Shown here in pieces: positions 1-8,432 of a stretch of 13,173 bases of DNA. Where the stretch lies: assembly GCA_910592005.1 (NCBI GenBank), contig CAJVPP010002910.1:1-13173 (forward strand). Reading direction: 5' to 3'. This DNA is from Funneliformis mosseae. Its lineage: Eukaryota; Glomeromycota; Glomeromycetes; Glomerales; Glomeraceae. The notes beneath the pieces are model-generated. The model saw only the letters and a list, made by a program, of their open reading frames with translations. It did no database searches and was not told the DNA's origin. Position numbers and translations under genes: made by a program. Within the stretch, counting starts at the first letter, position 1; each line of letters starts with the position of its first letter.

Positions 1-56
1 AGTATATTAAAGTTTATTAGTATACAGTTCTAATAAAATATTTTTAATGTTACAGG

Positions 57-2533
57 CAAAAAATGCATTATATTAAGAGCTTATCTAACGTGATTTTCTT
101 CAAAATCAGAGAATATAGATTTAACTCTGATAATAATGTCTTTAACACTATCTCAGTTTGGAGAATTGATGAACAGGCTGATGAGGATGTAGTAATGCAA
201 GAAAATATACAAATTATAAGCAAATTGCAAGCTGATGCATCTCATTATCATACACGAGCAATGCGGGTAAACTATTTACAGACCTGTAACTTGCTCCTTC
301 CAAAAGTCAAGCCATCAGCACTTAAAACAATATATCGAATGTTAACAGGTGACAATTCTGCAGCTGAAACTGTAAATGAGGCAAAAGTCAATGAACACAT
401 CAGACTTGCTTTAGAACTTGAAGATCCAGAATTGCTATTGATTTACGTGAACATAACAATGGACAACCCAATAAATATGATATTTTCTGAAAAACTGCAG
501 CCCAATTTCTTGCAGGAAAAGCAGCAGATAATGTAACTGCTGTAGATGAACGCAGGCATGATGTAATCGTGCATCTTGCAACTGCAATCTCAGTGAACGA
601 CCTTTTATATTAAATTAAACGTGAATATCCAACTAGAACATTAATTCCGAGTGCATAATGGCTACGATTACAGTTTTGGCCTAAGAATCCATCAAGATTT
701 AGCAGTTTGCAATTTACTGGTCACTTAAACCTAAAGTTTATGGTACAAACTCGTCAACTACGAGCTTATCACCCAGATATTCACTACGCATCAGCTTTAT
801 TTCATTTTGAAAAAGAATTTGCTGTGAAGTTTCGTGATATAACAAACCTGATTTTTCTGGATGATAAGCATTGTTGCAAAGTTGGCGAACCTGGATACCC
901 TATTGCAGCAGTAGAGAGAGGAAAAATGTAGTTGTTAGTAAAGACACAACTTTTGCAGTTGCTGATTACAATTTTACAAAAACGGGTATTATACCTAGTG
1001 TAATGATAATATGTGATATACCAAAATTGATAAATGGTGATTTCTATGCAGGAAAAGTAGCATTAGACTAAAGGATCTCATCTTTCAACCTTCATCACCT
1101 CTTCAGCATGCAACAGAACTTTATCACATACTTCTTGATGAAGATCTCATTAACAAGCCTGTGCTATGTCTCTACACCGATGGCGGACCAGATCATTATT
1201 GTATATATACTCAGGTTCAACTTTCATATATTTGCCTTTTTCTTGCGTTAGACCTTGATTATTTGGTAGCTGTTCAAACTCCGCCACATCATTCATAGAA
1301 AAATCCTGTCAAATGTATCATATCGATTCTGAATCTTGAGCTATAAAGCGTTAGTCTGATGCGAACTAAAATGAATGATCATTCTGAAAATCTACTAAAT
1401 AAATGTGGCACAATAAATGAAATCCGTAAAATTGCTGAGGAGAATCCTAACTTGAAGAAGGATTTAGTTGAGAGCCTTCAAGTTCCAATTCATTTAGTTT
1501 GTGATGTGTTTAATCGCCAGTTTCTCAAAGATGATTTCTTTAAAACATTTAATATGGCAATGAATATAGAAATAGAGAGATTCTGGAAAACGATTCAACT
1601 TGTGGATGAAAATGTTACATGTGAAGATCGTACCGCTAAGCAAATAAGACAAAGGGTAAGAAAATTGCTAATTAACTGAAAAAAAAACTTAACTAATATA
1701 CCTTTGCTTAGACACGCATACAAGAATTTTTGGAGCATTGTTGCAAGTCGAGGCATTATTTTTTTTCCATCAAAAAATGCTGTGAACCAAACTGCACCAT
1801 TTGTCGTCCTCTTCGTTGTTCGCCAAAAGATTTTGAACAGCTGCATCATCTTCCAGATCTGGTACTTGATGAAGACTTACATACAAGTTATTTGAAGAGT
1901 TATACAGTATGCAAACAATAGAAGATTATAGGCCTTCGTTAAAAGATGCTAAGATGAAAAAAAAAACAAAATGGCAACTACAAAAAAACATAGTAAGCCA
2001 TTTTGTCCTTCTGCTATACATGCAAAAAATGTTAGTGTTATTGTAAATTGCATTGAATGTGAAAAGCCACGCCTTTTATTCAGGGCAAAGAAACTCTCTG
2101 AAAAGGATAAGGCAATGCTACAAACGTTTTAGATACAATATTTTACACTTGCGGAATGGCATTTCATAATACATATGATCTGGCAAAGGCCATACCACCA
2201 AAGCAACAAAATAGTAATGAAGATGAGCAGCATAACGTGGATGATGAACCTGCTGAAGAGTCTGAAAAAGATGTGGAAGAGATTCATGAACTTTTTTCGA
2301 GAGTCTTTGTTAATGATTCATGGTCTTGTGCATCACAAATCGAAAAGCTATATTATTCAACTGGGATTTATCCAGATGTTTGTATTGAATGTGGAAGCTT
2401 GGATGTTATTAATAGAATAGCAAAAGACGAATTTCTACGGTGTAGTATCTATAGTAACAATACTGCTATTTCAAAGAAACGTCAAAAGTGGAAACAGGGT
2501 GGTAATGACAACGGAAAGCATACAAAGACTTAA
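57..2533 (+). pseudogene. Decayed DDE-type transposase-like gene, 5' end outside the window
   Basis: One long coding sequence can be followed in pieces whose frame changes near 511, 925, 1067, 1680-1725, 1911, 1970 and 2130. In-frame stops lie at 611, 656, 1296 and 1344. A possible splice acceptor (ttacag) precedes it at 51-56. Landmarks in order: a helical N-terminal part; LDDKHCCKVGEPGYP with the first Asp (GAT 860-865); LYTDGGPDH with the second Asp (1179-1181); then a motif I recall as NPVERIMS, here NPVKCIIS, so the expected Glu is Lys (AAA 1311-1313). The rest is Cys-rich (PNCTICRPLRC near 1790-1830; VCIECG near 2380) and probably binds zinc. The DDE order suggests an RNase H-fold transposase/integrase-like protein, a family I recall also from cnidarian and sponge genomes. 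No terminal repeats were found, so an active or domesticated origin is open. The last piece, 2156-2533, is open to its TAA. Non-functional as read. Confidence 0.72.
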
Positions 2534-2937
2534 TTATTTTATTTCATTTTGTAGCTGAACGTCATTGTTTGGAAAGTAAATATGTATATACATTAAATAA
2601 AATGATTTATAATTGAAAATTTAAAGTTTATATATAGTTTATTAATGAACTAGACGCATACATGCATATAACGTATACAAATAGATAAAATGTAAAGTTT
2701 ATTTTGGTCAATTCACGTGATTTAGACGAAGCATTTTGATTGGCTATGATAAAAAATTTATAATTTCAGATTTCATTTTACTGACCCGGTCAGGATATGA
2801 AAACCAATATTTTAACTTTGTGTCGCCTAAACTTAGATAGGTTGTTGATATTATTTTTTTCACAATGGGGATTATTCAATGTTTAAAAATTTTTATTAAT
2901 ACATGCGAAAAATAAATATAAAGGTTCGGGACTTTGA
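2534..2937. other. AT-rich intergenic stretch
   Basis: No gene was seen. There is an E-box-like CACGTG in ttcacgtgattt near 2712-2723, a CCAAT-type attggc near 2740, and a short inverted repeat CTGACC-C-GGTCAG at 2781-2793. The last part, about 2885-2937, resembles the sequence downstream of the SAM/CRN-like gene (about 6280-6335), including a shared ttttattaatacat, so it is probably the old 3' untranslated region of the minus-strand fragment that follows. Confidence 0.5.
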
Positions 2938-3290
2938 CTAGGATACTATACATGTTTTGTTTTTTTTCGAACGGTATTCCTCTAATTTAGCTTTTTCTTT
3001 GAGGGAATTGTCTTCCGCACATGTCCTATCCTTTAATAAACCTACTACTACACTCAAAACCTTTTTTATGCCATTGCATAACGTTTTTGAAGTCCTATGA
3101 ATTCTTTATCCAAAGTATTTTCAGAAAATTCGATGCTTAATGGTAATTTACTGCCTTGTGAAATCATTCTGCGATGTCACTTCGCTTTCTCTTTCTCTTA
3201 TTCGTCTGTTTGATACTCTGAGCAATGCCTACAGGACTTTATGCTGGCTGTCTTCCATTAACTTAACTAACCTATATAAACTAAGTATTT
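2938..3290 (-). pseudogene. Truncated C-terminal fragment of a CRN-like (crinkler-type) gene
   Basis: Read on the minus strand, the piece gives a QHKVL stretch, GIAQSI, a basic TNKRKRKR block, then a jump to LPLSIEFSENTLD and, after a 1-base frameshift near 3060, VLSVVVGLLKD and a charged tail ending at TAG (2940-2938). These landmarks match in order the end of the second gene at 6340-8823 (GTGTEWHF region to VGLLKN tail), so the two are paralogues. Relative to that copy, roughly 25-35 residues between the basic block and the LPLSI part are missing, an internal deletion. The upstream domains are absent; the piece stops just before the tandem repeat at 3307. An in-frame TGA follows the basic block. 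I recall the tail as typical of Rhizophagus crinkler/SAM proteins. It cannot encode a working protein. Confidence 0.6.
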
Positions 3291-3306
3291 TTTTTATTCG
3301 TAAAAT

Positions 3307-3521
3307 GTGCTCTCTTTCGAATCTGTCTCAGGATGGTTCATCAACCAACGACTAACAGAAAGTCCATAATACTTGCGTGGACGACTGGTAATGGCTGGGC
3401 TAGAAAGAGTTCCCTTTTGTTCACTTTTTCAAATCCGTCTCAGGACGGTTCATCAACCGATGACTAACAGAAGGTCTACAATGCTTGCGTAGATAACTGA
3501 TAATAGCCGAGCTAGAAAGAG
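3307..3521. repeat. 112-bp tandem duplication with conserved hairpins
   Basis: Two copies (core 3321-3409 and 3433-3521, offset 112 bp) align without gaps. I count 15 differences in 89 positions, all transitions. Similarity runs about 14 bp further upstream of each core. Three small hairpins are possible in both: GGTT-catc-AACC extended by C-G in copy 2 and T-A in copy 1; a 6-bp stem around 3362-3382 (gtcca/tggac) and its partner in copy 2; and TAGC-cga-GCTA near 3504-3514, kept by a wobble in copy 1. The copies sit between the truncated CRN-like fragment and the next gene. The elements gtgctctctttc (start) and gaaagagg...gtgcac (3516-3535) are loosely inverted to each other. It could be a short interspersed repeat, part of a larger element or a structured RNA; I do not recognise it. 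Confidence 0.8.
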
Positions 3522-3670
3522 GAAAAGGGTGCACATTCTGAAAATTAATTTTAATATTATTATTATAGTGACAGGATATTTTTTTTACGGTAATGTGTTA
3601 ATAAATTTAGTTTTCTTAGTTTTTCAAATATTCAAGTATTCTAAGTATTCTAAACCAATTTTTAAAAATA
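3522..3670. promoter_or_regulatory. Upstream region of the following plus-strand gene
   Basis: This is about 150 bases of very AT-rich DNA between the tandem repeat and the ATG at 3671. It contains a short direct repeat (caagtattctaagtattcta) near 3632-3651. No definite promoter motif was recognised; the regulatory role is inferred from position only. Confidence 0.3.
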
Positions 3671-4165
3671 ATGAATGACAACTATAAACTGCAAGATAAC
3701 CTGATGGATAAGATCAATCCATACTTCCTCTCTCAAGACAATTTCTTCTCTGACTGAAATAAATGGAATTTGATATTCTTCTTAGAATATGCGGACGAGA
3801 GAAAAACCTTATCATTTAATGATAAAAGAGAACTACATCGAAGGTTTGGAGACTCTATAAGTGCAATTTTAAAGTCAAACGCATCAATGACTATGAAGGA
3901 AGTGATCAAGAATCTTAAGAAGGAGGTGTGTGTGAGATATTGAATACTATTGAGTTTATTCTCAAGCTTTTTAATACAATTCTATATTAGACATGTTCGG
4001 TCAGTGTCAATTTGTTCTGAAAAAAAGTTAAAACGGAAAAAGTGGAGAAGGATGTGAATGTAATTATAATCGCTGATATGGTGGTTTGATTAAATCAAGA
4101 ATTTTCATAATTTGTTTTTTGTCTGATTTTTCAAAATTTAGAAGACACTGTCAGTGTTGGATGTT

Positions 4166-4376
4166 CCCACCACAACATCACCATCTGATAATACTTCTAC
4201 AGCACTACCATCTTGTTATACTCCTACAACACCACCTTATAATGCGTCACAACCGCTATCACATGATGTTTCACCACAACACTACTATCTGATAATGCTC
4301 TCACAGCATCACTATCTCGTCATACTCCCACAATACTACCTCGTAATGCATTACCACCACTATCACAGAATATTCT
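4166..4376 (+). repeat. Two-copy coding repeat, Pro/Thr/Ser-rich linker
   Basis: Two adjacent copies of about 108 and 103 nt encode related segments: PTTTSPSDNTSTALPS... and, one frame over, TTLLSDNALTASLSRHTPT.... The shared pattern is S-D-N then T-A then P-T then N-A then P-L-S. A 1-base loss at about 4273 separates their frames. Such a linker is probably disordered. It belongs to the decayed gene around it. Confidence 0.65.
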
Positions 4377-5042
4377 TAAACATTCTTTTGATATTTATGA
4401 GACAAGTTACGAAATGGATTGGGCTCTATGGAATTTTGACATCACAATAAATAATATAAACATAGAATGTGTACTTATGAGCTTGCATGAAAAATGTTAG
4501 AAGACGAAACTGAAAACTAAAATGTCACTCGAATACGGCATAATTGACCTTAATGACTGCAATCAGTGATATCGCATTTTGAAGTAAAGATGCAAGAATA
4601 TAAACCTAAAAAAGCTTTATCTGTAGAAGTTATGAGAATCTTGAAAACATTTAATGTTGTAAGTAATTGAAGAAATTATTTATGAAGAAAAGATATTAAT
4701 TATAGTCTACTTTTTTAGACATCTTTGGAAGACCTTGAAAAGGTACTTGACGAAATCAAAATTGATTATAATAATTTAAATCGTGATATTATCTACTTAC
4801 GTCGCCTTTTTGAAAAATTGTAAGTATGTAGTTATGAAAATCAAAAAAGCAACCTTTCTAATAATGATTTTGTGCATAGCTTTTTGTTATTTCAAGATAA
4901 ATCAACAATAAACTTCAATAACAGAGACCTACCAGAAGGCTGGTATAACAGCCACATCATAGCACCAATCTTTGATGACTGCCTCGAATCAATTGATGAA
5001 TGTATTTTCTGACGGTATTTGTCAAGAATTTGTGTTGTGTTT

Positions 5043-5050
5043 ATATTAAT
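5043..5050. repeat. Left 8-bp target-site duplication of the MITE
   Basis: ATATTAAT occurs directly before the inverted repeat and again, identically, directly after it at 5182-5189. Confidence 0.7.
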
Positions 5051-5181
5051 TAAAGATGGTCCCCATAATTATTTTCAAATTTCAATTGAGTTGCAACTTA
5101 ATTGCGCCATAAGAAAATTTAATTACGCCACAAGTTGCAACTCAATTGTGCCATTTTTTTTAATTGCGGTGACCATCTTTA
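5051..5181. mobile_element. 131-bp hAT-type MITE inside an intron
   Basis: The ends are inverted repeats: TAAAGATGGTC at 5051-5061 and GACCATCTTTA at 5171-5181. Both flanks carry the same 8-bp ATATTAAT, the duplication length typical of hAT elements. Inside is a second perfect inverted pair, TTGAGTTGCAACTT and AAGTTGCAACTCAA (14 bp), so most of the element can fold on itself. It has no coding capacity, so it would have moved with a transposase supplied in trans. It lies wholly within intron 5015-5227 of the surrounding gene; without it and one duplication the intron would be 74 bp, like its neighbours. The weak spot is that the flanking DNA is AT-rich, so an 8-bp match is less striking than it would be elsewhere. 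Confidence 0.72.
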
Positions 5182-5189
5182 ATATTAAT
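5182..5189. repeat. Right 8-bp target-site duplication of the MITE
   Basis: This is an exact copy of the ATATTAAT found at 5043-5050. Confidence 0.7.
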
Positions 5190-5975
5190 GTTATATTAAT
5201 AAACATGTCTATTGTTTTGCTTAATAGAGGTGAAGTGAAAAGCTTTGTGCAAAAGCTTCTTGATAAAAAATCAAAAAAAAGAAGAGATATGATGGGATTT
5301 AATCTTTTAGTAGACAATTTGAGTTTATATACGTAGAGACGGCAACAACTTCTGTACTTTCAAAATCAGATAAAGATTTATCGAAGCTATACAATGCTAT
5401 TATTTCTATGTTAAGCATATGGTATCTACGTTACTGGAAAAATTACTACACGAGATTTCATCCATGCCCAATTCTTTGCATACTATTTAGTGGTAAGTTA
5501 GTTTAGTTTTATTAATTATAGTAATCGTAACAATTTGCTAATTACAATTCCATTTATTTAATGCGAAATTTATTTTGTTAATGTCATAGGAGCAAGCGTT
5601 GAAGTATATTTAGCAATCTGATTAGCAAATATGCGACTGGTAGTTTTTTTAATTATGAACTTTGAAATAGCAGAAGAGATAACAACATTTCCGAAAATGA
5701 CAAAGGTTGCTGCCAAAATGCTGTCATTACGAGTAATTATCTTTCTATTATATCTATAAAACATTGGTATATTCTTCTAACAGTTGACTTCTATTTGTAG
5801 CCTTTCATTCAAAATCTACATAAAAGATACCAAACATTATTAATGAAAGAGGCTGACTATTATTTAGAAGATGACAATACCTGAACATCACCAATAAGGA
5901 TGAAGGCTCGTCATTAAGTAGTTACTTAAATTCAGCTAGGTTTTTAGATGATAATTATTATACTGAGTATTTATG

Positions 5976-6339
5976 AAAAAAAACATGAAAGTATTATGTA
6001 GTCACTTTTTATTCTATTCATCTATTGTACACAAACTATACATCCTAATAGAATAAAATAAGAAATGTAAACATGCCTGTATCTTAATATGATTGTAAAG
6101 CCTAATATGATTCTAGATCTATACTTATAACTTAAATTACATAATATAATTTATCTGCATAAATGATGGACAATTGAGCTTGTCTAGGACACAGCCTAAA
6201 AATGATTCCCAATCAAAGATTTCAATAAAACAGATTAAAAATCACGTGATTTTATTCACAGAAAATTGCTAAGAAAAATTTTTTATTAATACATACAAAA
6301 AACTAAATACAAAGTTTGAGACATAGCCCAGAATATATA
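5976..6339. other. Intergenic stretch between two convergent genes
   Basis: Both neighbouring genes end here, so this should hold two 3' untranslated regions. It contains AATAAA-like signals (for example aataaaata near 6052), a palindromic AATCACGTGATT near 6239-6250, and, at about 6280-6335, similarity to 2885-2937 downstream of the related CRN-like fragment. No gene was seen. Confidence 0.5.
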
Positions 6340-7111
6340 TTATTTTTTGATAATTTTTTCGATTCTAGTTCTCTTGCTAAAAGGAGAACTATCAACACTA
6401 ACACAATTCTTTAATAATCCAACAATGATGCTGATTACCCTTTTCACATTATTTTGAAGTAATTCTGGATTTCTTTAACAGTGGATTTCGTGAGATTAAT
6501 TTGGTACTCGCTTTCACTTGTAGAATATATACCATCTGGAATATATATGATAAAATGCCATTCTGTACCTGTGATCACAATACCATAGATATAGTCAAAA
6601 TAGTCATTTTCGAATGCTTGATCTGCAGTCTATTTCTTTTTATTTATCTGAAATGTGCTTTCAAGTTGTACTAGATTCTAAGAGATAAATCATCATTAAT
6701 ATCTCTAATATGTTAAAAAGTGAAAATGTAGATAGTAGGTCTACTTGCGTATATCTAATCTTAATATTTCATGATTTTCCTTCAGTGATGCAAAGAAGAT
6801 CCTCTAAACTTTTGATCGCATAGTCTACTCAGCCAGTAGCATCTTCACCAGAAACATCTTTCTGTAAAACTATGAATATATCTTGAGAGGTGAGTTTTTG
6901 ACAATAGCAATTGACGTATATAATATAACTGAAATAAATTTATAGCGCGTTATTTTGTTAGCATCAGTTATAATCTTTATATTCAAAAGTTTTAAGATAA
7001 TATCCTCTATACAGTGTTCAAATGCTTTATCATCATCACTAATCTTCTCAAAGACTACAGAAAAAAATAGTTAATATAATTATTTAGTCAGTTTTAAAAA
7101 TTAATTAATTA

Positions 7112-7138
7112 CAGTCCCTGGCAAAAAGAATGATGGTG
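7112..7138 (+). repeat. Left terminal inverted repeat of the Tc1/mariner element
   Basis: It starts directly after TA and reads CAGTCCCTGGCAAAAAGAAT and onward. It pairs with 8399-8425. Confidence 0.9.
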
Positions 7139-7293
7139 GAAGACCGCATTTATTTTAGGTTGCAGTTTCACCACTTTCTGGATTTAGACATTTGTTTATA
7201 TGCCCAAATCAGACATTGGAATCTAAATTAAAAAGGTAAGTTAAAAAAATAAGGTTTGTTATTTGTTTTTATTTTGATTTTCTTTCCAAAACT

Positions 7294-8256
7294 ATGCCAA
7301 GCTCTTTAAAAATACAAAGAAATTCTGTTAAATCACTTTGGGATCAAAAAGTGCGTAATGCAAAGAAAATTTCTAATCTATTATGCATTTCTTTGCACAC
7401 ATGTGAACGATATGTCAGTTTACTAAATAAAACTAGCAAAATTTCTATTGGTCACTCTTCTGGCTGTCCAAGAAAATTGGCTTCAAATCAATGCTACTAT
7501 ATTGGAAAAATTCTGCAACATAATCATTTTACTATAGCAGACGAAATTAAGGCAAAATTGAAAGAAAAAGATCCTAACCTTGATGTCAGTGAACGTACGA
7601 TACATTGTGAGCTCAACAATCTTGGATATGTTTCTGTTCTTCCAAGAAAGGTTCCTTTTTTGACCCAAAAAGTGAAGAAATTTTGTTTGTCTTAAGCACG
7701 TGATCATTCACAATACAACTGAAAAAAGTTGTTTTTTCTGATGAAACAATACTTCAGATATTTAGAAATACCATGTGTGCATGGTCTCATAATGCAGAAC
7801 TAATTGTTCTATGGTAAAGCACCTATTCAAAGTTCATGTTTGGGCAGTGATTAGTGCTAAAGGAAAAATCAGCATTCATTTGTTTACTGAAAATTTGGAT
7901 CATTATTTATATCGGAAAATCTTAGACGACCATTTGTATAATAACGCAAATATGTTATACAGACGCAGCTGGGTCTTCCAACAAGATAATGATTCAAAAC
8001 ACATCTCACACGATGTTTAAGAAGACTTGAAAAAACATCTTCCAGGACGAGTTCTTTCTTGGCCTTCATATAGCCCAGACTTGAACTCTATTGAAAATGT
8101 ATAGACTGTATTAAAGGAAAAGATGAAGAAAAAGATCAAGTATTTAGTAGCAAAAAAAACATTACCTGCGATGTATTCCTTAATACAATCTGGCAGAAAT
8201 GGGATGATCTTGATGACGCTATGTTACTTCAGTGCATCGAGAGCATGCTAAGCTGA
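7294..8256 (+). pseudogene. Tc1/mariner transposase pseudogene (DD35E)
   Basis: The start MPSSLKIQRNS at 7294 begins an N-terminal DNA-binding part (helix-turn-helix plus an RTIH-type second helix) open to TAA 7693-7695. The same frame continues with ARDHSQYN and a TGA (likely Trp, 7720). A frameshift at the 7722-7727 A run leads to VVFSDET, with the first catalytic Asp at 7740-7742. Another shift near 7811 leads to VHVWAVISAKGK and FQQDNDSKH (second Asp 7985-7987), a TAA at 8018, then SWPSYSPDLNSIENV with the Glu at 8093-8095. That is 35 residues between Asp and Glu. TAG 8102-8104 replaces the usual Trp. A last shift in the A run near 8151-8158 precedes WQKWDDLDDA and TGA 8254-8256. The triad is intact but no protein can be made. 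The enzyme would cut at the inverted ends and insert at TA. Confidence 0.9.
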
Positions 8257-8398
8257 GTTAAAGTATGTATCAATACAGAAGGAAGACACACTAAATATTA
8301 ATTAATAATATAAAAGTTGTCGTTAGTATTATTCTTATAAATAAAAATAAAAAAAAATATACATTAAAATAAAGTTTGTATATACCATCGAAATATGT

Positions 8399-8425
8399 TT
8401 CCGCCATTCTTTTCACCAGGGACTA
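8399..8425 (-). repeat. Right terminal inverted repeat of the Tc1/mariner element
   Basis: Read on the minus strand it begins TAGTCCCTGGTGAAAAGAAT, directly followed outside by TA. The first base is T where the left end has C, a transition. Confidence 0.9.
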
Positions 8426-8432
8426 TATCTAC

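Larger units (their letters stand above)
3671..5975 (+). pseudogene. Multi-exon gene of unrecognised family, broken by stops and frameshifts
   Basis: Exons are supported by GT-AG borders that restore a frame: introns 3926-3990, 4659-4718, 4820-4879, 5015-5227, 5493-5589 and 5733-5800; another probably ends at 4138-4140. Landmarks: an N-terminus from ATG 3671 (MNDNYKLQDN, later FGDSISAILKSN); a basic KKLKRK near 4021, possibly a nuclear signal; a Pro/Thr/Ser-rich linker with two copies of a ~108-nt repeat (4166-4376); YNSHIIAPIFDDCLESID before intron 4; RGEVKSFVQKLLDKKSKKRR after it; FEIAEEITTFPKMTKVAAKM; and an acidic end (YYLEDDNT, RFLDDNYYTEYL) to TGA 5973-5975. Disruptions: TGA at 3755 (likely Trp), 1-base shifts near 4273, 4485, 5320 and 5880, stops at 4520-4550, TGA at 5010 (likely Arg) and TGA near 5624 (likely Trp). 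I recall similar sequences as an expanded hypothetical family in Rhizophagus but can assign no function. Confidence 0.62.
7112..8425 (+). mobile_element. Complete but dead Tc1/mariner transposon (1314 bp)
   Basis: The inverted ends are CAGTCCCTGG... from 7112 and its complement finishing ...CCAGGGACTA at 8425; 20 of 25 terminal bases match and all five mismatches are transitions. A TA dinucleotide flanks each end (7110-7111 and 8426-8427), the usual target duplication. The single transposase gene is on the plus strand, opposite to the host gene. Length, TA target and a DD35E-type catalytic triad fit the Tc1/mariner superfamily. It sits inside intron 1 of the SAM/CRN-like gene. Confidence 0.93.

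Noticed and set aside
1595..1849. 84-codon minus-strand open frame
   Set aside because: It is antisense to the DDE-like pseudogene, whose plus-strand reading is continuous with recognised motifs.
3140..3355. 71-codon plus-strand open frame
   Set aside because: It is antisense to the CRN-like fragment and runs into the tandem repeat; its residues look like chance translation.
3321..3521. Hammerhead-type ribozyme in the tandem repeat
   Set aside because: No CUGANGA core with matching GAAA was found in either copy.
4086..4292. 68-codon plus-strand frame rich in His, Leu and Ile
   Set aside because: It is a shifted frame over the Pro/Thr/Ser repeat; the neighbouring frame gives the periodic, sensible linker.
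5123..5317. 64-codon minus-strand open frame
   Set aside because: It lies over half of the MITE and antisense to an exon.
5019..5336. 105-codon plus-strand open frame
   Set aside because: Most of it translates the intron and the MITE; only the end from RGEVKSF is exon.
5570..5764. 64-codon minus-strand open frame
   Set aside because: It is antisense to the exon carrying FEIAEEITTFPKM.
7483..7707. Minus-strand open frame inside the Tc1/mariner element
   Set aside because: It is a shadow of the transposase N-terminal part.
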